Positions 32,736-44,750 are shown, counted from the first letter of the stretch. The stretch is DNA of 64,000 bases from Chlorops oryzae (GCA_020466095.1 CM035809.1:24378455-24442454); one strand, 5' to 3'. Program-made: numbers and translations. Notes: generated from the sequence alone by a model not told the origin.

Positions 32736-33780
32736 TTCTTTGAACTTTTTGACTCCAAAAAAAATGCTGAGCTGAGCTCCATATAATATTCAACAATTTG
32801 TGTTTTTATAGAAATAAACCCATTGCGATCACTTGTCATATAAGAAAATCAGGGAGTTTTGCACTCTGTAGTCACATTCCAAAGTATGAACTCCTAAAAA
32901 TATGCAGAGGTTAATTTTTTTCTCCAAAACTATAAAAATCTCGATGTCCTGAGGTTTCACCATTATAATTGAGCTCAGAAATAACTTCAATCTTTAGTTT
33001 TAGGCTTTCTCGCACGTGAATACACTCGCTTCCTGAAAATATGCAACGATTTTTTTTGTAAGGAAATATTTAAGAACTTAGATACTCTTGAAATAGATCA
33101 CGAAATAATCCTATATTATAAATAGAGCGTGTATTTTTAAGCTTTATATTTGTAGCATACTTTGTGGGGCGATATTTTTTTTGCTTATGCACCATTTTGG
33201 AATATACAGTAGCGAATTTGAACTTGAAGGGTGCTTTCCTAGCTTTGAAAAAGCTTCATCTAATTAGGCTAATATCGACGTTTGAATACTTAACGCTTCT
33301 GTAAATATGAACGAATTTTTTTAAGCCACCAATATGAAAGTACGCTTCATTTGTAAATGAACTTAAAAAACGCTCTATATTATAAAAACGGAAATTTTTG
33401 TGAACTTTTGAAGTCATATTTTTAATCCTGAACACCTAAAAATATGCACCAATTCTCGAATTTATACCCATATGGGTAAAAATTGAGGTGCTTTCTATGG
33501 AATAACTTCAATCCTAAGTTTAAGGCCTTCTCGCACGTGAATACACTCGCTTCCTGAAAATATGCAACGATTTTTTTTGTAAGGATATATGAAATAACTT
33601 ACTTTTGAGATAGATCATAAAAGAATCCTATATTATAAAAACGGAACCTTATTTTGAACTTTTGAAGTCATATATTTAATCCTGAACACCTAAAAATATG
33701 CAAAAATTTTCAAATTTATGCCTGGCAGGATAAAAATTGAGATACTTTCTATGATTCACAGAACGTGTTTTAGGATTTAA
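32736..33780. repeat. Decayed repeat field with GAAAATATGCAACGATTT motif
   Basis: A roughly 56-base segment (CTCGCACGTGAATACACTCG, then CTTCCTGAAAATATGCAACG, then a T run) is identical at about 33010-33065 and 33531-33586, 521 bases apart. GAACACCTAAAAATATGCA also recurs near 33431 and 33683, and CCTATATTATAAA blocks recur four times. Single degenerate copies of the ATATGCAACGATTT motif occur elsewhere, for example near 29271 and 30759. No element class was recognised. Confidence 0.65.
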
Positions 33781-34850
33781 TAACTGCCGATGCTCTTTAT
33801 TGATTGTTTTTTGAGGATCTAAACGTAATTCAGGATTTTTTTTTTTTGCGAACAAATATATGGCTCTTGCCTTGAGCTATTGCTCTTCATATATCACGGA
33901 ACATAATATTCCGCATATAAATGCTTTTAAAATGCCTTAAGTTAAATTTTCAAATATCTTTTCCATCTAAATTCAATGTTGATTTTTCCCAAAAAAAAAA
34001 GAAAGAAAAATATAAAAAAATGAAGTTAAAATTAAAACAGAGAACCGGAACACATTTGATACGGAAAAAGCGCGAAATTCAATCGAGTTTCCGCCCAAAA
34101 CCAACAACATATGAAAACAGCATATATTCGCGTTGTTTAAGTGCGAAACTTGTGCTAAAAAATTTAATTACAATTAGACCGCAGGCCAAAAATGTGTTTT
34201 GAATTTTTTCTCCATGTTTTTTTTTTTGTCCTTTTTTCTACCTTCTCTCTCTCCCTCCCTCTCTTGATATCTGTCTTTTTCTCTCGCTCTTCATTCATTC
34301 TCCAAACATAAGCGTGGAACTTTCTCCACCTGATGCAACGATATGTTGTCGGAAGGGGGAAAAGAGTAACAGCGGAAAACCATGAAAATTCACTGTAAAA
34401 TGATCTGCCAGAAAAACGGAAATTCGTATCAGAGTCCAGTGAGTGTGTGTATATGTATCGTTGTCTTGAATAGATTGTGTTAATTTGCGGTGTTGCTGTC
34501 GTATTATCCATAGATATAGAGAATTCAGTTCAAATTCGTGAAATTTGAGGTTTCATGCTAGGATATCGTTTTTATCATCCATTCAGTCAGTCATTCAAAT
34601 GAAAAATGTTGAAAAAAATTCTTGAAAAAATTCATGACGATTTCTGGATTGAGGACGTAGGATGGACTTAAAGACTTATGGGTCGAAACGTTGTTGGACA
34701 TACGGTGACTTCGAAGACGTTTTGAAATGTTCTTGAAGACGTTTGGGTGGACCGTTTTGAGACATTTGGGTCACTTGTTGGACGTTAACGGGTGCTTCAA
34801 GGACTGTTTTTGGGATGATTTTGAAGGCCGAAGGGTGACTTGGAGGATAT
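33781..34850. other. Non-coding stretch
   Basis: AT-rich, with a T run near 34218-34228 and a CTCTCTCCCTCCCTCTC patch near 34246-34263. Nothing else recognised. Confidence 0.5.
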
Positions 34851-34856
34851 TGGGTG

Positions 34857-35028
34857 ACCTTGCGTTGGACCGTTACGGGGTCGGACCTTGCGAAGGACCG
34901 TTACGGGGTCGGACCTTGCGTAGGACCGTTACGGGGTCGGACCTTGCGTTGGACCGTTACGGGGTCGGAACTTGCGTAGGACCGTTACTGGGTCGGACCT
35001 TGCCAAGGACCGTTACGGGGTCGCAGTT
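34857..35028. repeat. 28-bp minisatellite, ~6 units
   Basis: The unit is GACCTTGCG(TT/AA/TA)GGACCGT followed by TACGGGGTCG. It is GC-rich in an AT-rich setting, with two-base variants alternating between units. The frame through it is an artefact. Confidence 0.9.
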
Positions 35029-35172
35029 GTTACTATAATCAAAACGAAGCTAAAGATTAATGTCAAGACCTCGAAATTCTTCTCTAGGGCCTGGCATTTT
35101 GGTTGCCATTCATTAACCATTCGCTCCAGATGGTCGATATCGAAAAAACGTTCTTTATTTTTGCACCTATAA

Positions 35173-35700
35173 TAATGAATGGGTTAAAAAATACGCAACA
35201 TTTTGGATTATACAGTACTCACTATTGAGCTTCCAAACGGCATGGGAGAAATTTTATTGAAACATTTTTAAGAGCTTTGGCAATGAATGGGTTAAAAAAA
35301 TACTCTCAGATTTGGATAGAAAGAAGACTAACATATGCTCTCACTCAGGCGCTTCTTGCCACGTTTGAAATTTTAATGAACAGTCCAGTGAAAAAAATTA
35401 TTCGACAATTAATGGGTTAAGATAAAATCCTCATTTTGGATGAATAAAGAAGGATTTATTTTTATCTTCATCAGCCTGTGAGTGAGAAATTTCGAATAAA
35501 ATTATTTTAAAAAAAAACTTATGGCAATGGATGGGTTAAAAAAATCTACCTCTTCATTGCGAAAAGAAATTTCTAATTTGCTCTTATGCAGTATCCACTC
35601 ACCATGAAGGAAGTTAAATTCATTTGAAGAAAAAAACTTTGGATACGAATGGGTTAAGAAAATACCCTCCATTTTTGATGAAAAAGAAAAGCTCTTATAT
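35173..35700. repeat. Degenerate ~118-bp tandem array with AATGGGTTAA
   Basis: The motif (A)ATGAATGGGTTAA(A/G)AAAAT recurs at about 35173, 35282, 35409, 35526 and 35647. Each is followed by a CATTTTGGAT-like block and then TYAAATTT-like sequence. Units are strongly diverged, implying an old array. An inverted ATTCATTAACCATT occurs at about 35107. Confidence 0.65.
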
Positions 35701-37032
35701 GGTCTCGTATACCCTTCAATCCGTTGTCGGAAAATTTGTGTCTTCATACGAAGTTTCTATACAAGAGAATACAGGGATAATCTACTCGGAGGGCACTTCA
35801 AGATGAGAGGAAAGCAGGGCCACACAAATCTCACACTCGCCCTCGCTAAATTCGAATTTAATTGCACAAATTTTTCGGAACCTTTTAATAAGTCATAAAT
35901 AAAAAAAAAAAGGAAAAACTTCAAGTTGAACGAGGCAACTTCCCCCCGCCCTTCTGCCGTCTAAAAAGTTTAAAAGCCAAATGAAACATGCTGCGCGCGT
36001 GTGGAGAAAGTTCATGAAAGGAAGGACGAACGAAAATAAGAGAAAAATATTAAAGAAAAAAAAAAAAAAAACTTCACCAAAGGACAAAGTACAAAGTACA
36101 AAGAAAACAGTTTCCCTTACAACGCAAAGCAATTTCCGTTGAACAAGGAAACACAAAAAACTTTTTCTTCTCGCGACGAAAGAAAGAAAAAATTATTAGT
36201 TAAAGTATGGTAAATAGCTGGAAAAAGAGTAAGGATGTATATCAGAAAAACGGTGGGTGTTAAGTGTTTTAGACGAAAAAAATAAGGATAAAAATAATAA
36301 AAAAAATTAAATAAAATGAAATAAAATAGAAGGAAAGAAAAAAGGAACGCAAGAGGAAGTCAAAAAGGCGTGCACGACTACCGAAGAAAGAACGGAACGA
36401 AACGAAACTGACTAAATGACTTGCAATGAAGTGCAAATTGTGCACAAGTGTCGCCTGAAGTCGCCTTGAGGTCACAAATACCGCGCTATATTATGCTCCT
36501 AAGTTTATGCTACATGTGGATGGATGTATGTATGTATATGGCTCTCTCTCCTACGTGTCGTATCGTATACTGTTGCCATTTTCATCTAACCATAGCCCAT
36601 AGCTTGCCTTATTTGTCACAATTTCGTAAAAGCTTTTTGGACTCATTTCCCTTTATTTTTTATTCCTTTTTTTTTTTTATTATTTCAGTTTAATATTCTT
36701 TCTTTTTATTCTCCTTGCTTCTACTTTGGCCCAGACGTCCCTTTGGGAAAATGAAAAACGTCGATGCCGCCGCCACCGCCAACCAACCACGCGCGCGCTT
36801 TCTCTCTCGGTATGTTAAAGTTTTTGCGCTGCACGATATGCTAAGATTTTTGTATTATTTAAAAAAAAATGGTTTTCTTCCTCTCGTCTGTTTACTTTGT
36901 AACTGTTTCTCTTCCATTACTTTTTGGTGCAATTTTTAATTGTTTTAGCTGTAAACGTGCACGAGATGACGCCTCAAAAAATTGGTCCTTTTTTCCCCTC
37001 ATCTTTTTCCCTACTTTTTTCCCTTATATTTT
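35701..37032. other. Non-coding stretch
   Basis: A run near 36057-36070, A/G-rich sequence at 36170-36420, and a T run at 36667-36679. No exon or element was recognised. Confidence 0.5.
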
Positions 37033-37857
37033 TATACCCGACACACTCTGTGTCGAGGGTATATTGCGTTTGTGTGGTTGTGTGTAACACCCAGAACCAG
37101 TCGAGATAGACCATACAAAATGTATATAGAAATGATCAGCGTCACCAGGAGATTCGATTTAGACATGTCCGTCCGTCTGTCCGTCCGTCCGTCTGTCCGT
37201 CCGTCCGTCTGTCCGTCTGTCCGTCTGTCCGTCTGTTTGTATACAGTTTTCTTATCGAAGGAGTTGAGCTATCTTGACGAAATTTGGTATGCGTGCTCAC
37301 GGGGACATGAGTAAGAACAAGTTCGAGAATGGACCCGATCGGACCATTTTTAGGGGTACCTCCAGTACATATTTTAAGCCAATTAATGTGATTTACAAAA
37401 ATCAGAAAAATGGGCGTGGCAGAAGGGCGTTTTTCGAAAATTGTCTCCTACTCCCGAAACGCCTATGGGACTTGAACGAAAATTGGCACTTATACTTCCT
37501 TTGTAACCATAAACATCCTGCCCAAAAATTTTCTGGATCGGTTCATTATTAAGGGTACCTCCAGTACTAGGGTCTGTCACAAAAATCCGAAAACTGCCCC
37601 AAAATCTGACTTTTTCCAAATATTTCAATGAAACTTAGAATTTGCGCGTATATTTAAGCCTCCGATTAGAATTCCGAAAAATTTGAAAAGTGGGCGTGGC
37701 AAAGGGGCGGTTTGCATAAAGAAATTTAAAAAAAATGCGGTATATGGGGCCCCTATGGCCTTAAACAACTCCTGATATTAAAAATTATTTGAAGATGTGT
37801 GTCTGTGTCGGGTATTCTATTGTCAGGCTTGCCTGACTATAACACCCTTACTTGTTT
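37033..37857 (+). mobile_element. Helentron/DINE-like element D (different subfamily)
   Basis: TATACCCGACAC at 37033 is matched by GTGTCGGGTAT at 37805-37815. It is followed by the stem-loop GTCAGGC-TT-GCCTGAC (37822-37837) and the CTTACTTGTTT end. A GTCCGTCCGTCT microsatellite (37168-37236) is preceded by AGAAATGATCAG and GATTTAGACATGTCC, blocks shared with the reverse complements of copies A-C. CGAAATTTGG is likewise shared. D has only two GGGCGTGGC motifs (about 37413 and 37692) instead of an array, and these are inverted relative to A-C. No transposase. Confidence 0.75.
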
Positions 37858-39436
37858 GGAATTAATTTTGTTTTTTTTTTTAATTTTTCCCCAAGTGCTA
37901 TAAATAATGCTTTGGCAGTTGTGCAGTTTATGCTCCACCTTCAAAGTCTTATGATAATGACTGATGCGAGAGTTACTAATTTGCTTTGACGCTTTTCGCT
38001 GGTCGCCTTTTTTTCTTCTCATTCTTCTCTTTTTTGTGTTTTCCATAAAACAGCTTTCCTTTCTCCTTTTCCTTTTCCTTTTCCATTTTCGTTTTTAATT
38101 TGTTTTTGTTGTGTCTTTCGCTTGTTTTAAACGGAAGTAATCAACTGTGTTTGATTACTATGCCATGTCAGGCGCTTATTATACGGGAGAGTGGTGTACT
38201 TCAGCGCCTCTATGAAGTCAAAAAGGCTTAACTTCAAGATCCTTTTTGCTCATTTTTTTCTTCTCTTTTTCCCACTGAAGTCAGTGTGTCATTTTATACC
38301 AGTTTTTTGCATTTATATGTTAATAGTTTTTTCATTCAGTTTTTTTTTCTTTATTTTTTTCTATATTTTTTTCTTTCATTCCTTCTCCGGCGTCGTTACA
38401 AATTGTTAGTTTGCCGTCGTATTTTCTGTGTTATACGATGAGGTGTAGTGGCAAAAGGTCCTTTTCCATTTCAATGCACTTTAATTGAGTGTAATTTTAC
38501 TGCGCTTTTTTTTCTCTTGCTCGCTCTGTGCTTCCTTGAAAGACGAAACGGAACGCAACGGATCGTTTGAAAGGAAGCAAAAGTTCACTATAATTTCCAA
38601 GTATGACTTTGGCTTCACTTCGTTTTTTTTTTATCATTGTTGTTTTTTCTTACATTTCTTTCGTGTTTTTTTTTTCTTCCTTTCTTTCTTTTCTTTTCAT
38701 TTATGTGAAACATGCACCACGCTCTTTGATGGCAGTAATTTGAACAGGCTTTGAAAATAATGCAGACGGTGACTGTTTGTTCGTAGGAAAGCGTCTTGGA
38801 CTATTTTTTTTCTATGTTGACTTTTTTAAAGGCATATTTTTCGGGGAAATTTTTGCGCTTTGGAAGTGTGCTTCGATTTTTCTGAAAATGTATAAGCATC
38901 AATTCTAAAATAGATGATTATCAGAGCTCGAATTTTGCTGAATTTATTAATGTAAGGCATACTTTTAGGGGCAGAAATTTTTCTTACCAACATTTTGCGA
39001 ATAAGTTTAGCGAAGATGAACTTCAAAAACTGATTTTCTAACTTCAAAAAAAATCATATTTAAGTTAAAAATCGATTTGAATCCTAACTTTATGTGAGTT
39101 GAACAAAAATTTTACGCCATAAAGTATGCTTTAAATTCATAAATTCAATAAAATCCGAGCCTTGATGATAATTATATAAGATATTCGGTAGAATTTCATG
39201 AGCATTTTGAAAGCTTTGCTGCAATAAAAGGGAATCCTCTTCTGCTAATCGGAGGGTGGAAGGATTGGCTAGACTGGGAGTATTTATCAACAAAATAAAT
39301 ATTGAAATAAATAAATAAAAATTTGACAAAAAAAATTAGGTAGATGTCATTTGAAAAGGAGATATTTAAGTGTTCCCTTACTTGGAAAAAAATGAGAAAA
39401 TTCTTTCCTTTAAAAAAATTCGAGGAGGCAACTCTT
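37858..39436. other. Non-coding stretch with degenerate repeats
   Basis: T-rich throughout. Around 38829 and 38955 AAGGCATAYTTTTMGGGG recurs about 126 bases apart. Near 38908-38965 a segment is repeated in inverted orientation at about 39120-39170 (GAATTTATTAATGTAAGGCA versus its diverged reverse complement). A 79-codon minus-strand frame at 39090-39329 starts with a hydrophobic run but lies inside these repeats; I do not call it. Confidence 0.45.
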
Positions 39437-39958
39437 ATAGCATGTTTCCACATAGTGTATTAACTCATTTACCTGCATTAACTCGTTAACGCATGATTAA
39501 AAATGTGATTACCCATACAAAAATTTCAAGTTAATCACCTCAATAATGCATGCATTAAAATTTAACGCAGATAAAAGAGCATGGTTGCATTTCGACTTGT
39601 TTGCAAAAAGTATGAAAAATTTCAACCCTCAATGGAAAAGTACGTAAAATAACAACCGTTCTGTCAAATTAAAAGAACTGCTGAAATAAATATCAAATTG
39701 AAAATGGAAAGTCCAAGACGTAAGTAAATTTATTTAAGCTTTTTCACACATTGAAATCAAATGAAGAATGTAAAATAAACATTTATCTTTTATATCTAGC
39801 AAAATGTAAGAGAGGGAAATTTTTCACTTTTTTTACAGCAGCTTCCGACGAAATCAGCTGATTAGTTAATGCACAGTCCGCAAGTGGAAACGACAGTGAT
39901 TAACTATATGCGTTAACTTTAATGCATATAATTAATGCACTATGTGGAAACATGCTAT
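39437..39958. mobile_element. 522-bp MITE with ATAGCATGTTTCCACATAGT ends
   Basis: The ends are inverted repeats: about 21 bases perfect, extending imperfectly to about 60. A TA-flanked GCATGTTTCC start is one reading of the target site. The interior includes ATGGAAAGTCCAAGACGTAA followed by GTAAAT, i.e. a short start of a reading frame running into a consensus 5' splice site. This suggests derivation from an autonomous element with an intron-containing gene. The remaining coding part is missing. Confidence 0.8.
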
Positions 39959-42175
39959 TGATGTGGTTTGTTGTGGAAGTGATTATTTCCCCAATGACTT
40001 TTCAAACATTGAAGAACAACAGGGCGTTTAGTCTTAGGCTGAACAACGGGGGAGTAGTTCGGAAGCAATCCACAGAGTAGGTACACACTTTAAAAGGGGA
40101 ATCTCTATGATTTATGGGCTTGGCAAACCATCCATTAAAAATTACCGATCGATTTGGATATGGAATCGTAAAATGGTAGGGACTTGTTTCCAGTCACGAA
40201 AGGTTGACCAATCGATCACGATCTTGTTAACTTGGTATGGCGACGATCAGACGGCCCACGTGGCTGAACACTCGTGCCTGATCGCTGGAAGGAAGGCCAC
40301 CATTGTTGGAGTCTCGCTTGGATTGTAGTTGCTTATAAGATGAGCTGGCACCAAATTTCGACCAGTGGATTTTGATTGTGACTATACCACACTGCATGAG
40401 AAGAAATTGGACGCGCAGTGGAAACCTCCAAAATCAAGTGAACAACTATTTATATATCATCGATTATGCCAAATCATAAAGGACTTCAGAAAAGTTATTA
40501 TGACTTTTTGGCTCCTTTAGACAATGGAAACATGAACCCAATTAATATGCTATCTGAAGATCCCGCGAAATTATTTCCGGCCATTAAGAGAGGTTCCTCT
40601 GTAATCTGAGTACTTTCCACATCGATTTTATGCTTAATGGCGGCATATTATGCTGACTAAAAGAACTTTCCTTTATTTGACACACTGCCGATCAGTTTCG
40701 GTTTCAAACTGTAGGTCCCCCCTCTCTTCTGGCCAAAGAAAAATCCTTTAAAAAAGTCCAAATTTTTCATTACAGAAAAAACTTTTTTCATATAAATGTA
40801 TCACAAATGAGAACGATTATCTAAAGCCATTCTACTTATTACTTCCCATCAAAAAAATATCGCATGAGAGAAATTAATTTTTTTTTCAAATGAAATTTAA
40901 AGGTTAAATGATTAAGGGCCGGTCTTCAACAATAAATGAAAGAAAAAATGCAATAAAAAAGTCCCATTTGCTACTGTTCCGGTCGAAATTTTTCGTTACG
41001 ATATCCTCTCAAAATGTCAAAATTTTCATACATTTTTTTTTGAATTTTCGGAACGAAAAAATTCAATCAGAACATCAGCAAATGGACCTTAATTTTAAAT
41101 TATTCTTGTTCCTTATCTGTCAAAAAAATATATTCCCAAGACTCATTCCACTTTCCGCTCACATTTCATTACAAAAATTCTGTACAGAAATAAACCGGTA
41201 TAGGGAAAAAAGTAGCATGAAACATCAAAATCTTTACGCTTTAATTGGACAAAATTTAAAGCGACATGCGACAGAGGGAGAGCCCTAACCCGAGCCCCCG
41301 CCCAACAATTTCTTCAAGATAAAATACCTTGAGGAAAATCTTTTCCATTCATGCGAAGAGGAAATTCTCATCTGCACAGCATTTCTAATGACCATCGAAT
41401 CCCAAAAACGAACGCCGCTGAGCCGACGACGACAATCGACAACAGCAACTGCCCATAGCAATAAATAATCGCACGCTCGAAGTATTATTAATTTCAGTTG
41501 TCCTAAATTGTTTTATGTACATCACATATTTACATAAATCCGCATGTGCATGTGCATGTCCGTGCGTGTATGTGTGTGTTGGGAGGTTTATTAATAGCGC
41601 ATATTTATGGGCTTCAATTTATTTCTTTCGACGGCATAATAAACAATTACAAGATTGTTGGGCGACAAGACAACGGCATATGCAGCAAGGTGAATATACC
41701 AGCACAGCAGCCCAGCCCAGCCCAGCCCACCATCAGCAACAATAATTTTGTCACATAATGTACTCAGAGAGTGTGTTTCTGTCGATTAAGATAATTAACA
41801 TGAAGAGAAATCCTTGAAAATATATTTCTTTCATGTGTTAAAAAAATTCAAGTGGATCTATGCTCTAATTGACCCGCTGACAGTTTTCCAATTAGCAGCA
41901 GTTTTTCAGGTGGACGGTGGGAAATTTTCGAAGCTTCTTTCAAGCGGAAAAAATTCTCAGGTGCTTGTATTTTATGATATTTGTTCTCATTCCATTTTGT
42001 TTGTGGAGGTAGGTATAAAGAAAATAGTTCTTTTAGAACCAATATTTTGAGGAAGTATTCTAGATCGTATTCAAAAGAGGCACAACGCAAAAGAATATTA
42101 ATAATATTCATAACTAAATAGATTTTCTTTCTTGAGAAATAAGTTTATTCCGCAATTTATGAGAAATTAAATAAA
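39959..42175. other. Non-coding stretch
   Basis: Unique AT-rich sequence with a CAGCCCAGCCCAGCCC tract near 41707-41728 and short GTGCATGTGCATG repeats near 41543-41560. A 126-codon frame at 40908-41288 has no recognisable domain and an unremarkable composition; I do not call it a gene. Confidence 0.5.
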
Positions 42176-44275
42176 AACAAGTAAGAAAGCTAAAGTCGGT
42201 CAAGCCCGACTTTGAAATACCCAGCGTCCCGACATTATGAGCGCACTATATTTTGCTTCTCTATTTGTGGGCGTGGCAGTGGAAGGGCAACATAATTATT
42301 TCCCTACACCTTTCATTCGCCTTGGTGAACTTATGTTGCGAATTTGAAGCTTCTACGCCTTTTACTTCGGAAGTTACGAAAAATCTTTATTTGTGGGCGT
42401 GGCAGTGGGCGGGCTACATAAATTTTTGTTCCTACACCTTTCATTTGCCTTGGTGAACCTATGTTGCGAATTTGAAGCTTCTACGCCTTTTACTTCGGAA
42501 GTTACGATAAATCTTCATTTGTAGGCGTGGCAGTGGGCGGGGCACATAAAATTTTTACCTACACCTTTCATTCGCCTTGGTGAACCTATGTTGCGAATTT
42601 GAAGCTTCGACGCCTTTTACTTCGGAAGTTACGAAAAATCTTCATTTGTAGGCGTGGCAGTGGGCGGGGCACATAAAATTTTTACCTACACCTTTCATTC
42701 GCCTTGGTGAACCTATGTTGCGAATTTGAAGCTTCGACGCCTTTTACTTCGGAAGTTACGAAAAATCTTTATTTGTGGGCGTGGCAGTGGGCGGGCTACA
42801 TAAATTTTTGTTCCTACACCTTTCATTTGCCTTGGTGAACCTATGTTGCGAATTTGAAGCTTCTACGCCTTTTACTTCGGAAGTTACGATAAATCTTCAT
42901 TTGTAGGCGTGGCAGTGGGCGGGGCACATAAAATTTTTACCTACACCTTTCATTCGCCTTGGTGAACTTATGTTGCGAATTTGAAGCTTCTACGCCTTTT
43001 ACTTCGGAAGTTACGAAAAATCTTTATTTGTGGGCGTGGCAGTGGGCGGGCTACATAAATTTTTGTTCCTACACCTTTCATTTGCCTTGGTGAACCTATG
43101 TTGCGAATTTGAAGCTTCTACGCCTTTTACTTCGGAAGTTACGATAAATCTTCATTTGTAGGCGTGGCAGTGGGCGGGGCACATAAAATTTTTACCTACA
43201 CCTTTCATTCGCCTTGGTGAACCTATGTTGCGAATTTGAAGCTTCGACGCCTTTTACTTCGGAAGTTACGAAAAATCTTTATTTGTGGGCGTGGCAGTGG
43301 GCGGGCTACATAAATTTTTGTTCCTACACCTTTCATTTGCCTTGGTGAACCTATGTTGCGAATTTGAAGCTTCGACGCCTTTTACTTTGGAAGTTACGAA
43401 ATATCTTTATTTGTGGGCGTGGCAGTGGGCGGGCCACAAAAAATTTTTTCCTACACCTTTCATTCGCCTTGGTGAACCTATGTTGCGAATTCGAAGCTTC
43501 TACGCCTTTTACTTCGGAAGTTACGAAAAATCTTTATTTGTGGGCGTGGCAGTGGGCGGGCCATAAAAAAAATTTTCCTACACCTTTCATTCGCCTTGGT
43601 TAACCTATGTTGCGAATTTGAAGCTTCTACGCCTTTTACTTCGGAAGTTATGAAAATTCTCTATTTGTGGGCGTGGCAGTGGGCGGGCTACATAAATTTT
43701 TGTTCCTACACATTTCATTTGCCTTGGTCAACCTATGCTGCGAATTTGAACCTTCTACGCCTTTTACTTCACAAGTTACGATAAGCCCTTATTTGTGGGC
43801 TTATTTGTGGGCGTGGCTCACGGAGGGCGGCGTCCATTTTTTGCCAGGATATGTCCCTTTTCGTAGTTTACCAGCACACCAAATATCAATGGAATGTGTT
43901 GAGTGGTTCGCAAGTTACAAGCATTTTATTGAAAACACAATAAATTAATTTGTGGGCGTGGCAGTGGGCGGATGTCTCCCATTTTTACTTAGGATCATAC
44001 TCGGACCCCGATATACATGTGTGCCAAATTTCGACTTCATTGGTTCAGCCGTTTCGGAGGAGATCCGACCACGGACGGACGGACAGACGGACAGACGGAC
44101 AGACGGTCAGACGGACAGACGGACAGACGGACAGACGGACAGACGGACATGTCTAAATCGATTCAGTTTTTGATCCTGATCATTTCTATATATATTTTTC
44201 TATATCTCCGGAGCTTAATTCTCCCTGTTACAAGATTTGCACAAAACTAATATACCCCGCTTACGCTGGGTATAA
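42176..44275 (-). mobile_element. Helentron/DINE-like element, copy C (expanded)
   Basis: Same family and orientation as A and B. Stem-loop 42192-42213; subterminal inverted repeats 42217-42227 and 44263-44273. It has twelve central repeats instead of five, making it 2.1 kb. The region from 43730 to the end is almost identical to copy A, including the single GGTCAGAC variant inside the microsatellite (about 44073-44150). A and C are therefore the closest relatives. Confidence 0.72.
42262..43830. repeat. Central tandem repeats of copy C, ~127 bp x 12
   Basis: The GCCTTGG anchor falls at 42319, 42447, 42574, 42701, 42829, 42956, 43084, 43211, 43339, 43466, 43593 and 43721. Between about 42400 and 43340 two unit types mostly alternate: GGGCTACATAAATTTTTG (128 bases) and GGGGCACATAAAATTTTTAC (127 bases). 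The amplified unit is thus a dimer of about 255 bases, a higher-order repeat. Each unit carries GT(G/A)GGCGTGGCAGTGGGCGG. Confidence 0.92.
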
Positions 44276-44360
44276 TTATGATAGCTTATTATCTCGCATG
44301 CTATAAAAAACATAGCTTTGTCCCACTCTGGAACATTTCTTGCGATATTTTTTACAAAAT

Positions 44361-44740
44361 AAAGGGTCTGGCGGGTTGCGGCATCATGAAAGGAATTTTT
44401 AAATTTTGTTGATTTTTCGATAGGTGCCATCTAAAAACACTGTGGAGACCACTTTTTAGATTTTTATTTTGAACGGTCCTTGAAATATCCTTGAAAATCC
44501 TCTTTTAATAAGCCTTTTTTCAAAATTTTATATCTCAACAACCAATTGAAATAGAGAGACGATCTAAGCAGATTCTGTTAGATAATAAAACAGGAAAGCT
44601 AAAAAAAAATTTTTTTAATTTTACACTGAGAAAATTTTTTTCACAAAACTAAAAAGGAAATTTTGAATATTTTTTTCAGTGTATTCCCAGTTTCCCGCCA
44701 CTCTATAAATTGCTTTTAGAAATACCCCTTAGTATTTACA
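44361..44740 (+). repeat. Dispersed element X, copy 2
   Basis: AAAGGGTCTGGCGGGTTGCG to CCCCTTAGTATTTAC. It is nearly identical to 62414-62785 and more diverged from 13092-13985. It contains a single ACACTGAGAAAA...TTTTTTTCAGTGTA module. No coding frame. Confidence 0.85.
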
Positions 44741-44750
44741 TTTTATAGAG

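Noticed and set aside
39090..39329. 79-codon minus-strand frame with a signal-peptide-like start
   Set aside because: It overlaps degenerate inverted repeats and another open phase; no splice context or recognisable mature protein.
40908..41288. 126-codon frame
   Set aside because: No recognisable domain, no codon or splice evidence, and length within chance for this AT content when unspliced; left uncalled.
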